Source: Texcoconibacillus texcoconensis
Lineage (GTDB): Bacteria > Bacillota > Bacilli > Bacillales > Salisediminibacteriaceae
NCBI RefSeq assembly: GCF_014202575.1
Contig: NZ_JACHHB010000013.1
Coordinates: 40,319 to 104,318 of the forward strand
Length of the DNA: 64,000 nucleotides
Direction of reading: 5' to 3'
Every line of letters starts with the position of its first letter. Position 1 is the stretch's first letter. Under the pieces are notes generated by a model. It was not told the origin of the DNA and searched no databases. It saw only the letters and a list, made by a program, of their open reading frames with translations. Below are positions 15,307 to 22,954 of this stretch, in pieces. Position numbers and translations under genes: made by a program.

Positions 15307-18264
15307 TTGGCCTCCATAGAACGAACGGCATATCCACAGTTCAAAAGAAACTTCAATAAAAACGAATTAGATAATGTTTATACGCCCAAGTCAGAAGAAT
15401 TAAAATGGATTCGAAGCATCGCTCGAGGTCCCTCTTCAACCCTTAACCTTACAGTTTTGCTGAAATGCTTTCAAAATCTCGGATACTTTCCTAAATGGAA
15501 TGATATCCCTACCACGATTATTACACATATTCGAAACTGCCTTCATTTCGATGATCAAGTAAAGATTGGTTATAAAAACAATCGAACCCTCTATCGCCAT
15601 TACCAATTTATCCGTGAATACATCAACGTTCGCCCTTATGGAAAGCAAGCACAGAGCGTGGTAATTCATGCAATTCAACAATCAGCCGAAACCATGGATC
15701 ATCCGGCTGATTTGGTAAGCGTGGCAGTTGCTGAACTTGTGAATCATTCGTACGAGCTACCGGCATTTAACACGTTGGACCGGTTAGCTCGGCGTATTCG
15801 TCGGCTCATCAATGAACAATATTTTCAAAACGTGTTTGAGCAGTTACCTCAAGAAGAACGTCAACACATCGAACAGTTGTTATATAAAAAAGAAGGCCAT
15901 TTTTATAGTCCGTATAATCGTTTGAAGCAGTTACCCAAGAAGCCCAATCTGTCCCAAATCAAAGAACAAATTGACCTCTACCATTGGTTGTTATCGTTTG
16001 GAGATGGGAACAGATACTTGAAAGGGATCCCTCCCGTGAAACTCAAACATTTTGCCGGACAAGCGAAAGTCTTGGATGTCCAAGAAATCAAAGACTTTGG
16101 CGATGCCAAACGTTATACGCTTGTGTTGTCGTTGATTAACGATGTTCAGATGAAAACCCGGGATAATCTCGCCACGATGCTGATGAAACGCATGGGAAAC
16201 CTCCATAATGCGGGCAAAGACGAATTAGAAAAGATCCGTAACCAGCAACGGGAAAAGACCGAGCACCTCGTTTCAACATTCACGGAAGTCCTCTATGCCT
16301 TGGAGGAGGATCCCCATGTTGAAGACGCCGGACAAAAAATCAAAGATATCTTGGAATCTCGAGGGGATGTACGGACCCTACTGGATGACTGTGAAGCCGT
16401 AGCTTCGTATCATGGCAATAACTATTTGCCTCTGATTCTCAAATTTTTTCGATCTTATCGCTCCACTTTGTTCCGTTTGGCGGAAACCCTGACCCTGACA
16501 TCGACGAGTCAGGATACCTCCGTCCTAAAAGCTCTTGGTTTTATCATGAAGCACCGTCATCGAAAAACCAATTGGTTGCCGGATGATGTTGACTTAACTT
16601 TTGCGACGGAGCAATGGAAACGAACAGTGAGGGTGAAACAAAGCGGTGAATGGAAGCTTCACCGCAGGCATTTGGAGATTTGTGTCTTTTCATACATCGC
16701 TCAGGATTTGAAAACCGGAGACATTTGTGTGCAAGGTTCAGAAGCCTATGCGGATTATCGAGATCAATTGTTAAGTTGGGACGAATGCCTGCCTATGCTA
16801 GAAGGATATTGCCAAGAAATGGACTTCCCCCGGGATGGTGAGGGATTTGTAAAACAGTTAAAAGCGTGGATGACCCAACAATCAATAGAGGTCGACCATA
16901 CGTACCCTCAAAAAGAGAACGTTGTAACCATCAATGACGACGGTCAGCCCATTTTGAAAAAACCGCCAAAGAACAAACCCGGTGCGACATTCAAACGTCT
17001 GGAAACTTCCATCGAAGAACATATGCCTGAGCATCATGTCATCGATATGCTTGGCAATGTGGATCATTGGGTGAACTGGAGCCGTCACTTTGGGCCTCTT
17101 TCGGGTTCAGATCCAAAGTTGGACCGTCCACAAGAACGATATATTTTGAATACATTTACACACGGGTGTAATTTAGGACCCAACCAAGCTGCACGGCATA
17201 TGCGAGAAAATATCACGCCCAAAACCCTTTCCTTTGTTCATCAACGCCATGTTACAACACAGAATTTGGCTAAAGCTAATCAAGATATTATCAATGCTTA
17301 TGCAACCTTGGATCTCCCAAAGCGATGGGGAACCGGGCAGACAGCTGCCGCAGATGGCACCCAGCGTGATACGTATGAGAACAATTTGCTTGCCGAAAAT
17401 CATATTCGTTATGGTGGATACGGAGGCATAGCTTATCATCATATTTCGGACAATTATATCGCCTTATTTAGCCATTTCATTCCTTGTGGGGTATGGGAAG
17501 CTGTCTATATTATTGAAGGTCTTTTACAGAACGAGTCCGATGTTCAACCGGATACGCTGTTTGCCGACACGCAGGGGCAATCCACACCGGTCTTTGCGCT
17601 CAGCTATTTATTAGGCATCAAACTTATGCCCCGCATTAGGAATATCAAAGCCTTAAAATTTTACCGTCCCACAAAGGATACAACATATCAACATATCGAT
17701 GCATTATTTAGCGATGCCATTGATTGGCCATTAATCGAAACGCATTGGCAAGATTTTATGCGGGTCGTGCTTTCCATCAAAGCCGGTAAAATGTCGTCAC
17801 CTCTTCTTCTCCGGAAGCTTAGCAATTATAGTCGAAAAAATCGACTGTACCAAGCCTTCCGTGAACTCGGGCGTGTCGTTCGTACCGTTTTCTTATTATT
17901 CTATATCTCCGATATGGATGTAAGAAAACAAATTACAGCTGAGACCAACAAAGTCGAAGCTTTTCATGGCTTTTCGGAGTGGCTTTCATTCGGTGGTAAA
18001 GGAATCATCGCTACAAACGATCCGGAACAACAAGAAAAGATCATAAAGTACAATGAATTGGTATCTAATGCCTTGATCTTTCACAATGTTGTAGATCTTA
18101 CGAATGTGCTACGTTCCTTGTCGAAGGAGGGTTATGAGGTACACGATGATGACATCAGCCATCTAAGCCCTTACTTAATGAGTCACATTAAAAGGTTCGG
18201 GGAATATATCATTAACTTGGAATCAACACCTCAACCAGTGGATGGGCGATTGGTATTAGATTAA
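15307..18264 (+). CDS. tnpA: Tn3-family transposase TnpA
   Basis: A 985-residue DDE transposase of Tn3-family length. The N-terminus MASIERTAYPQFKRNF is typical of the family and fixes the start at the TTG at 15307, 9 bases after AAAGGAG; the ATG at 15250, directly behind the tnpI stop, has no binding site. Catalytic residues are Asp683 (AADGTQ), Asp754 (ADTQGQS) and Glu884 (NKVEAFHGFSEW). It cuts and joins the 42-bp inverted repeats in replicative transposition. No frameshift or stop interrupts it, so the enzyme is probably functional. Its codon use looks more GC-rich than that of the surrounding genes, fitting foreign origin. Confidence 0.95.
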   Translation: MASIERTAYPQFKRNFNKNELDNVYTPKSEELKWIRSIARGPSSTLNLTVLLKCFQNLGYFPKWNDIPTTIITHIRNCLHFDDQVKIGYKNNRTLYRHYQFIREYINVRPYGKQAQSVVIHAIQQSAETMDHPADLVSVAVAELVNHSYELPAFNTLDRLARRIRRLINEQYFQNVFEQLPQEERQHIEQLLYKKEGHFYSPYNRLKQLPKKPNLSQIKEQIDLYHWLLSFGDGNRYLKGIPPVKLKHFAGQAKVLDVQEIKDFGDAKRYTLVLSLINDVQMKTRDNLATMLMKRMGNLHNAGKDELEKIRNQQREKTEHLVSTFTEVLYALEEDPHVEDAGQKIKDILESRGDVRTLLDDCEAVASYHGNNYLPLILKFFRSYRSTLFRLAETLTLTSTSQDTSVLKALGFIMKHRHRKTNWLPDDVDLTFATEQWKRTVRVKQSGEWKLHRRHLEICVFSYIAQDLKTGDICVQGSEAYADYRDQLLSWDECLPMLEGYCQEMDFPRDGEGFVKQLKAWMTQQSIEVDHTYPQKENVVTINDDGQPILKKPPKNKPGATFKRLETSIEEHMPEHHVIDMLGNVDHWVNWSRHFGPLSGSDPKLDRPQERYILNTFTHGCNLGPNQAARHMRENITPKTLSFVHQRHVTTQNLAKANQDIINAYATLDLPKRWGTGQTAAADGTQRDTYENNLLAENHIRYGGYGGIAYHHISDNYIALFSHFIPCGVWEAVYIIEGLLQNESDVQPDTLFADTQGQSTPVFALSYLLGIKLMPRIRNIKALKFYRPTKDTTYQHIDALFSDAIDWPLIETHWQDFMRVVLSIKAGKMSSPLLLRKLSNYSRKNRLYQAFRELGRVVRTVFLLFYISDMDVRKQITAETNKVEAFHGFSEWLSFGGKGIIATNDPEQQEKIIKYNELVSNALIFHNVVDLTNVLRSLSKEGYEVHDDDISHLSPYLMSHIKRFGEYIINLESTPQPVDGRLVLD

Positions 18265-18280
18265 TGGATGGGATTATTTC

Positions 18281-18322
18281 CCATCCTATGTCCTAATTTT
18301 ACACGTATCTCGGAGTACCCCC
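18281..18322 (-). repeat. Right terminal inverted repeat, 42 bp
   Basis: Reverse complement identical to 10511-10552 over all 42 bases. A hairpin (GGATGGGA with TCCCATCC, 18266-18286) just after tnpA overlaps its inner end. Confidence 0.97.
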
Positions 18323-18418
18323 CATATCGTCTTCTCCTGGGTGAATGGTCTCATGTTCAATTTCACGTCGGTCTGTTTTTTCGATTTCTGGCGTTTTTTT
18401 CGTTTCTTTTTTCTTCAT
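18299..18418 (-). pseudogene. 5' part of the small gene split by the transposon
   Basis: Starts with ATG at 18418 after AAAGGAG (8-base spacing) and reads MKKKETKKTPEIEK. It stays in frame to the CATAT duplication, then runs into the inverted repeat and stops at a TAA after seven foreign codons. Joined to 10434-10510 it gives a 55-residue hydrophilic protein of unknown family, coupled by ATGA to the 47-residue gene. The 39-codon remnant may still be translated. Confidence 0.8.
18323..18327. repeat. Right target-site duplication (CATAT)
   Basis: Matches 10506-10510, directly outside the right inverted repeat. Confidence 0.93.
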
Positions 18419-18491
18419 GAAAATGCTCCTTTTTTTAAGTGTGCGAAACAAATTTTCATTCTCATTTTCATTTATATTTCTGTCTAATCCG

Positions 18492-18629
18492 TTATCCTTT
18501 TGAACCCGGACCTGTTTTAGGGCGATTGTGACTGCTTCTGCGATATTGTTCTTCTACATCTGGGAGACTTTCTTTTGGTGTTTTATTATTTGAAATGGCC
18601 GCGTCTTTTTGTCCATGTCGCTTTCGAAT
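18492..18629 (-). CDS. Small basic protein, possible ATT start
   Basis: A frame of 45 codons beginning RKRHGQKDAAISNNK after the initiator and ending RPKTGPGSKG. AAAAGGAGG (core 18638-18642) stands 8 bases before an ATT codon at 18629, the ideal distance, whereas the first in-frame ATG (18707) has no binding site and would translate through the binding site itself. ATT starts are rare but known (infC). The protein is strongly charged and resembles no family I know; it belongs to the cluster of small hydrophilic genes on this strand. Confidence 0.45.
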   Translation of the reverse strand: MRKRHGQKDAAISNNKTPKESLPDVEEQYRRSSHNRPKTGPGSKG

Positions 18630-18732
18630 GAATATCTCCTCCTTTTTGTTTACTACAATTAGTTTACGGGATATCGTTTCATTTAACCGAGGCAATAAAT
18701 GTCTCAACGCTAAGGAGAAGATTGCAAACTTT

Positions 18733-19629
18733 CTACATTTGTTTAATGTACGCGCCGAACCGATTCATAACGAATGCATGCAAAATACCTTGTGTATATC
18801 GGTATATAGGCCAATATAAATGAGGTTGAAAATGGATAAGACCTATATATAATTGTTTTTCGTCGTGATTGGTGAGAAAGTACATTCTTGCAAGTGGGTT
18901 GGCGTTTGTTTTTTCATGATTTAATGCTCCGCTTGTTATGAATAAACTATCGATGTTCTCATCACTGTATAGGTCTTCATTAAAACTGATTAAAGGTGTT
19001 CCTGTGCCTCGTAATAAAAAATGGATATTATGTTTTGTTTCGTCAACATGAATGGCTCCTTTTGTCCATCGTTCAATCCAGTTAAAGTATGTTTGGCGCC
19101 AGTATATAGCAGGGTGTTTGCTTTGAGTTGAAAACTGTTGTACTGAGGTTACACGTCGCTTCTTTGCGGATTTTATTTTATCATTACGTACATTTTTAAA
19201 GAAGAATTCACATGTCTCAAGTACGGTTTCCATTTGTGATTGTAAGCGGTCTCCTTCTGAGGTATGATGAAGTGTTTTCTTTTCGTATTCATCATTTTGT
19301 GAAGGGAAAAAGCAAATATGTACGCCTGCTTTTTTAAAACAATGGTTTATGACCGCTTGATACATTCGTGTGATTGTTTGATCCTCACCTTGCTTCCATT
19401 CATGGTGAAATGTTGGCGTGCTCAGGATGATGACACCATCGACAGAACTCAGTGCTTGAATGATCGCATCTAATGTGAGCGGAAGTTTATAGGTACAGGA
19501 TTGATTGTAGTTACGCTCATTTGACCATTCATATAGTCTGACCGATGATAACGTCTCTATTGTATAAAAACTTTCTCGCATTGATGGATGAATAGGATTT
19601 GTAATGACAGCGATTTTGTTTAACGTCAA
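18733..19629 (-). CDS. Hypothetical protein with possible flavodoxin-like N-terminus
   Basis: A 298-residue soluble protein. The start is the TTG at 19629, about 8 bases after AAAGGAAG. The N-terminal 100 residues alternate strands and helices (KIAVITNPI, then DGVIILSTPTFHHEW), which recalls NADPH-dependent FMN reductases and other flavodoxin-like folds; the phosphate-binding loop is not convincing. The C-terminal half has no recognisable motif. No signal peptide or membrane segment is seen. It stands alone between the small-gene cluster and the YwpF-like gene on the other strand. Function unknown. Confidence 0.6.
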   Translation of the reverse strand: MTLNKIAVITNPIHPSMRESFYTIETLSSVRLYEWSNERNYNQSCTYKLPLTLDAIIQALSSVDGVIILSTPTFHHEWKQGEDQTITRMYQAVINHCFKKAGVHICFFPSQNDEYEKKTLHHTSEGDRLQSQMETVLETCEFFFKNVRNDKIKSAKKRRVTSVQQFSTQSKHPAIYWRQTYFNWIERWTKGAIHVDETKHNIHFLLRGTGTPLISFNEDLYSDENIDSLFITSGALNHEKTNANPLARMYFLTNHDEKQLYIGLIHFQPHLYWPIYRYTQGILHAFVMNRFGAYIKQM

Positions 19630-19792
19630 ATGTTTTCTTCCTTTCCGTAATCTGTTCGTATTCGATTATAATGAATATATAAATAATATGACTTGGCGAA
19701 AAGCCTCGTTTTTCTTATGATTGTATCAAAGGATTTTATCCATATGTTGAATAAAGAAAAGAGGGAGAGGTCCCCCTGTAGGAGGATGAATA

Positions 19793-20335
19793 GTGAAAAC
19801 ATTCAGGCTTTGTTCATTTATGATTTTATTTGATGAGGATCATGATCGTAAAGAAGCAATACAAAGTAAAACGATTCCTTTAGATGATGGCTTAATTATT
19901 AACAAGGAAGAGGCAAAGAAAGATTGGCTTATTGAAGTAGTTGTCTCCCCGGATTGGAGATCATTTTTTGAAGAATATGAAAACAGCGAACAACCGTTTA
20001 TGGCCGAAGTGACGATTACAAAAAAGACGAATGACCCTGCAACGATCGTTTGTACTGTTCGCTCGATTCATGAGCTAAACGAGAACATAAGTGTATTAAT
20101 GGACGGTGTTCTCGTTGTGAAAAAAGATGACCTTTCTGACATGTTATTAAAGAACTTGCTCGAGGAAGGGTACCAAGGTCAATCATTGTTTCAAGAATAT
20201 AAGCATCGAAAACGAAATCGCGGTCAAGCCATTCAAGGTATCTTAACGAATGCTTACGAACAAGTAAAGGACCAAGGGTATTATACGCCACAAGATGTAA
20301 CGAAGAATGAAGACGATCAAAATAATGACCATTAA
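19793..20335 (+). CDS. ywpF: YwpF-like protein
   Basis: A 180-residue soluble protein starting with GTG at 19793, 7 bases after GGAGG. The N-terminus MKTFRLCSFMI and the IPLDDGLIINKE stretch match the YwpF family as I remember it; the B. subtilis protein is shorter (about 136 residues). The C-terminal 40 residues are charged and look like an added tail. No function is established for the family. Confidence 0.6.
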   Translation: MKTFRLCSFMILFDEDHDRKEAIQSKTIPLDDGLIINKEEAKKDWLIEVVVSPDWRSFFEEYENSEQPFMAEVTITKKTNDPATIVCTVRSIHELNENISVLMDGVLVVKKDDLSDMLLKNLLEEGYQGQSLFQEYKHRKRNRGQAIQGILTNAYEQVKDQGYYTPQDVTKNEDDQNNDH

Positions 20336-20389
20336 TTGATCACCATGGTGTACATAAGTATGTAAAGCCAAAAAGGAGAGCAATAGTCT

Positions 20390-20773
20390 TTACGAAGACT
20401 GAGTGTGATTGCCCTCCATGTCTTGTGAAGTGAAATAACGTGAAATATAGTCAGCAACTTGATTGCGTAAGTGAGTATTCATATACTTTGCTGTCAGTAC
20501 ATATCCACGACAAAAAATCATGTACTCGGTAAATGTATCGTCACTCTGCTGTTTGCTAACGTTAAGGTTTAAGTCACGCATCTGTTCCTTTAATTTGAAA
20601 CTTTCCTTACTGATCGTATTTAATGTCTTTTCTAAAAGAGCGATGTAAGGTTGTTTCAACTTAACAGGCGCCTGTTGAAAAGCTTTTAAATCCCTTTCTA
20701 AAACAGAACGAGTAAGTTCTGTTAAAATGTACGTCTCACTCAATTGTTCTTCTTTTTTTGATAATCGGCTCAT
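20390..20773 (-). CDS. yhjD: YhjD-like protein
   Basis: A 127-residue, mostly helical soluble protein. The stretch LKQPYIALLEKTLNTISKE and the later DLNLNVSKQQSDDTFTEYM recall B. subtilis YhjD, a sporulation-associated protein of unknown role. The ATG at 20773 is preceded by a GGAGCG-type binding site (AAGGAGCG). It converges with the YwpF-like gene; a hairpin overlapping its stop (GGAG-AGCAAT with ATTGC-CCTCC) may end both. Confidence 0.55.
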   Translation of the reverse strand: MSRLSKKEEQLSETYILTELTRSVLERDLKAFQQAPVKLKQPYIALLEKTLNTISKESFKLKEQMRDLNLNVSKQQSDDTFTEYMIFCRGYVLTAKYMNTHLRNQVADYISRYFTSQDMEGNHTQSS

Positions 20774-20873
20774 AAAAGAACGCTCCTTTCTCGTTATTTA
20801 AGAAGGTGCGAACAAATGTTCTTGTATTATTGTGACCGATTTACGTCAAAAGATCAAGGGAAAAAGATACCAA

Positions 20874-20905
20874 AAAAGAGTCAGCTTTCAAAAGCTGACT
20901 CTTTT
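20874..20905. terminator. Terminator of scdA
   Basis: 15-bp stem AAAAGAGTCAGCTTT with AAAGCTGACTCTTTT and a 2-base centre; A and T runs on both sides allow either direction. Confidence 0.85.
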
Positions 20906-20914
20906 AACATGATG

Positions 20915-21625
20915 TTATGCTTCATCTTGTATACGTGGAAAGAGGATGTTGTTTTCAAGATGAACGTGCTTGAACATGTCAGATTCTAATTCTTCTAAAC
21001 GTTTGTACGTCATTTGGAATGTTGTACATGATCCTTCAGGTACAGCATAGTCATTTGTTGCTTCACGAAGTTGTTTAAGTAGATCACCTGCTGTTTCGTG
21101 TTCGTCTTCTAATTCATTTATTGCATCTGTTGCTGCTTTCCAACGATCGTGCCCACCTTCAGATTCATATGCCTTCATGGCAGGGAAAATTTGCTGTTCC
21201 TCTTTCATTAGATGTTGTTCCAAGTCGGTTTTTAACTCGTGAAACACACGGTGTACTGTTGCTAAGTTTGCATGGTCCTCACCATGAACACGGAAGATTT
21301 TTGTTACATAAAAGCTTAAGTCTGGTAGTTCTTTTAACAAAAATCCGTGATGGTGACGTGTAACATGGTCAATAATTTTTGTGTAAGAGGCGTTCATCCA
21401 GTCTGTTTCGCCCTCATTTTTTCGTGCATCTTCTTCCTTTTTCACTTCTTCTAATTGCTTTAAAATCACTGCTTCATCGAGGTTCTTTTCTTCAATTGCT
21501 TCACTTAATGGACGGTCTCCTCCACAGCAGAAGTCGATTTTGTATTGTTTAAACACTTGATCCGCATGTGGCCATTGAATCACGATGTCTTTTACTTTCA
21601 TATTTCCTTGAATAGATATACTCAT
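20915..21625 (-). CDS. scdA: Iron-sulfur cluster repair protein ScdA/YtfE
   Basis: A 236-residue di-iron protein that repairs iron-sulfur clusters damaged by nitric oxide or peroxide. An N-terminal DUF542 segment carries the conserved IDFCCGGDRPL, and a hemerythrin-like domain follows with spaced histidines (VTRHHHGFL, FRVHGEDHANL, LEQHLMKEEQQIFP, EDEHETAGD, HVHLENNILFP). The start is the ATG at 21625, 8 bases after AAGGAGG. Upstream is an FNR-type site centred 41.5 bp before the predicted start site and a GATAAC/GTTATC palindrome over the start site, so the gene is probably activated when oxygen is low and repressed by a second factor. Confidence 0.92.
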   Translation of the reverse strand: MSISIQGNMKVKDIVIQWPHADQVFKQYKIDFCCGGDRPLSEAIEEKNLDEAVILKQLEEVKKEEDARKNEGETDWMNASYTKIIDHVTRHHHGFLLKELPDLSFYVTKIFRVHGEDHANLATVHRVFHELKTDLEQHLMKEEQQIFPAMKAYESEGGHDRWKAATDAINELEDEHETAGDLLKQLREATNDYAVPEGSCTTFQMTYKRLEELESDMFKHVHLENNILFPRIQDEA

Positions 21626-21663
21626 TAAAAATTCCTCCTTGAAGTTGTTGAAAATAACTATTT

Positions 21664-21682
21664 GATAACCGTTATCATTATC
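21664..21682. promoter_or_regulatory. Fur-like operator over the scdA start site
   Basis: GATAACCGTTATCATTATC contains the perfect palindrome GATAAC-C-GTTATC and matches the Fur consensus of repeated GATAAT-type hexamers. It overlaps the predicted -10 (21680-21685) and start (about 21673) of scdA, where a repressor would block transcription. Confidence 0.5.
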
Positions 21683-21706
21683 ATAAAGGAGTTTTAAGTA
21701 ACTGTC

Positions 21707-21722
21707 GGTGACTCGAATCACA
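21707..21722 (-). promoter_or_regulatory. FNR-type site upstream of scdA
   Basis: On the minus strand TGTGATTCGAGTCACC matches TGTGA-N6-TCACA at nine of ten fixed positions. A -10 box TATGAT lies at 21685-21680, so the start is near 21673 and the site centre is 41.5 bp upstream, the class II activation position. Confidence 0.65.
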
Positions 21723-21768
21723 GTTCATGTAAAATAGATTTTCGAAGTTACGTTTACTAAGGACAGAA

Positions 21769-22467
21769 TTGAAACAAACTAGTTTAAAACGAAAAGAAAG
21801 TGTGAGAGATATGCATTTTTTAGTAAATCCGTTAATGATTATCGCTTTTGTTACACTTTTGGGGTGTACGATGAATGAACCTCAAGCAAATGCATCAACG
21901 GATCGTGATTTACAGCCGAGTGAGTACATACAATTTCGTGATGATATACAACCAGGAGAAGAACGTGTACGTATATATACGAGCTTAGGTAACTTAGACG
22001 TAAAGTTATTTACGAAACAAGCGCCAAAAACGACGGAAAAATTTTTATCGTACGTAGAAGAGGGGAAGTATGAGGGAGTGCAATTGATCGGTCGTGTACA
22101 TGGCTATCACGCAGATGGACATGATATGCAAAAAGTCTCACCATTTCCGCGGGAGTATGCGAGTGAGCTCGCTCATTTTCACGGTGCACTGTCTACATTA
22201 TCTGAAAGCGATGATGAAGGAGCATTTACGATCATTCATGATGAAAGCAGGCGAACAGATCCGGACGTTTTGGATGAAATTGCTGAACAACGCGGGTATG
22301 ATTTTCCAGATGCAGTCAAAAATTATTACATGACAGAAGGTGGAGCACCTCAATATGATTATCATTACACTGTATTCGGACATGTAGTCGGTGGTGAGGA
22401 GATATGGAATGAGGTCCAGAGAAATGATCGATCAATGACGATAAAAAAGATTGAACGTATTCATTAA
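21769..22467 (+). CDS. Cyclophilin-type lipoprotein, probably not catalytic
   Basis: A 232-residue protein with a lipoprotein signal (IIAFVTLLGC) and a C-terminal cyclophilin-like domain (YTSLGNLDVKLFTKQAPKTTEKFLSYV, then YTVFGHVVGGEEIWNEV). The segment normally holding the catalytic FHRVIPGFMIQGGD reads QLIGRVHGYHADGHD, and the substrate-pocket part is replaced by an unrelated insert, so prolyl isomerase activity is doubtful. The TTG at 21769 follows AAGGAC and gives a positively charged N-terminus; ATG at 21811 is an alternative that still encodes the lipobox. Expected location: outer face of the membrane. It is divergent from scdA. Confidence 0.75.
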   Translation: MKQTSLKRKESVRDMHFLVNPLMIIAFVTLLGCTMNEPQANASTDRDLQPSEYIQFRDDIQPGEERVRIYTSLGNLDVKLFTKQAPKTTEKFLSYVEEGKYEGVQLIGRVHGYHADGHDMQKVSPFPREYASELAHFHGALSTLSESDDEGAFTIIHDESRRTDPDVLDEIAEQRGYDFPDAVKNYYMTEGGAPQYDYHYTVFGHVVGGEEIWNEVQRNDRSMTIKKIERIH

Positions 22468-22505
22468 TGGCAGGATGAGAGGATTAACAGAAGAAGTATT
22501 AAAAG

Positions 22506-22545
22506 AAAAGTTGACTCAACATACGCAGGTGAGTCAACTTTTCCT
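22506..22545 (+). terminator. Rho-independent terminator
   Basis: 13-bp stem AAAAGTTGACTCA with TGAGTCAACTTTT, followed by CCTTTA. It can act in both directions and separates the lipoprotein gene from the small minus-strand gene. Confidence 0.85.
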
Positions 22546-22576
22546 TTATCCGTGTCGTTTCAGCACTTAATATGTA

Positions 22577-22753
22577 CTAGTCACGAAACATGTAATAAAT
22601 CATAATGACAATCGTAGCAACTGCGATAATCATGAGCGGTCCATCGATGAGTGAGCTTGCACCGTCACCATTTTCTTCAGCGTGAATACGATTGAAAGGC
22701 ATCGCCAAAAACAAAATCGGCATGAATAATACAGCTAATAGCTGTTTCCTCAT
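22577..22753 (-). CDS. Small membrane protein, 58 residues
   Basis: Fifty-eight codons: MRKQLLAVLFMPILFLAMPF (signal-like), a short hydrophilic part (RIHAEENGDGASSLIDG), and one hydrophobic helix (LMIIAVATIVIMIYYMF) before FRD. AAAGGGGGG precedes the ATG by about 9 bases. If the leader is cut after HA, the mature protein is a single-pass membrane peptide of about 37 residues. I do not know the family. Confidence 0.65.
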   Translation of the reverse strand: MRKQLLAVLFMPILFLAMPFNRIHAEENGDGASSLIDGPLMIIAVATIVIMIYYMFRD

Positions 22754-22954
22754 AACGTAACGCCCCCCTTTCTTTCTAAACTTTCTCTTTCCACCATTAT
22801 AGAAGCAACCGTTAATTTTGACAAATTATTGAACAAAAATGCTGGGCAAATTTAAATACCTAATAAGAAAGAACTAGAGAATGATAGAAAAACATGGTAC
22901 GCTAAAAGAGTAGCAAACTAAGTTATTTGTTTACGAAATAGGGAGGAAAGTCTC

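Larger units (their letters stand above)
10511..18322. mobile_element. Tn3-family transposon (tnpI-tnpA type) with bacteriocin-like cargo
   Basis: A complete 7,812-bp element. It has perfect 42-bp terminal inverted repeats beginning GGGGGTACTCCG and a 5-bp CATAT duplication, plus tnpI (tyrosine recombinase) and tnpA (a 985-residue Tn3-type transposase). The tnpI-tnpA pair places it with the Tn4430/Tn5401 group of Bacillus. The cargo is a divergent four-gene unit on the minus strand: a secreted small protein, two FtsX-like permeases and an ABC ATPase. The perfect repeats, intact genes and intact duplication indicate a recent insertion that may still be mobile. It split a 55-codon host gene. 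Confidence 0.95.

Noticed and set aside
18450..18472. Fur-box-like AT-rich repeat upstream of the split gene
   Set aside because: Only a loose series of GAAAAT-type hexamers in AT-rich sequence; too weak to annotate.
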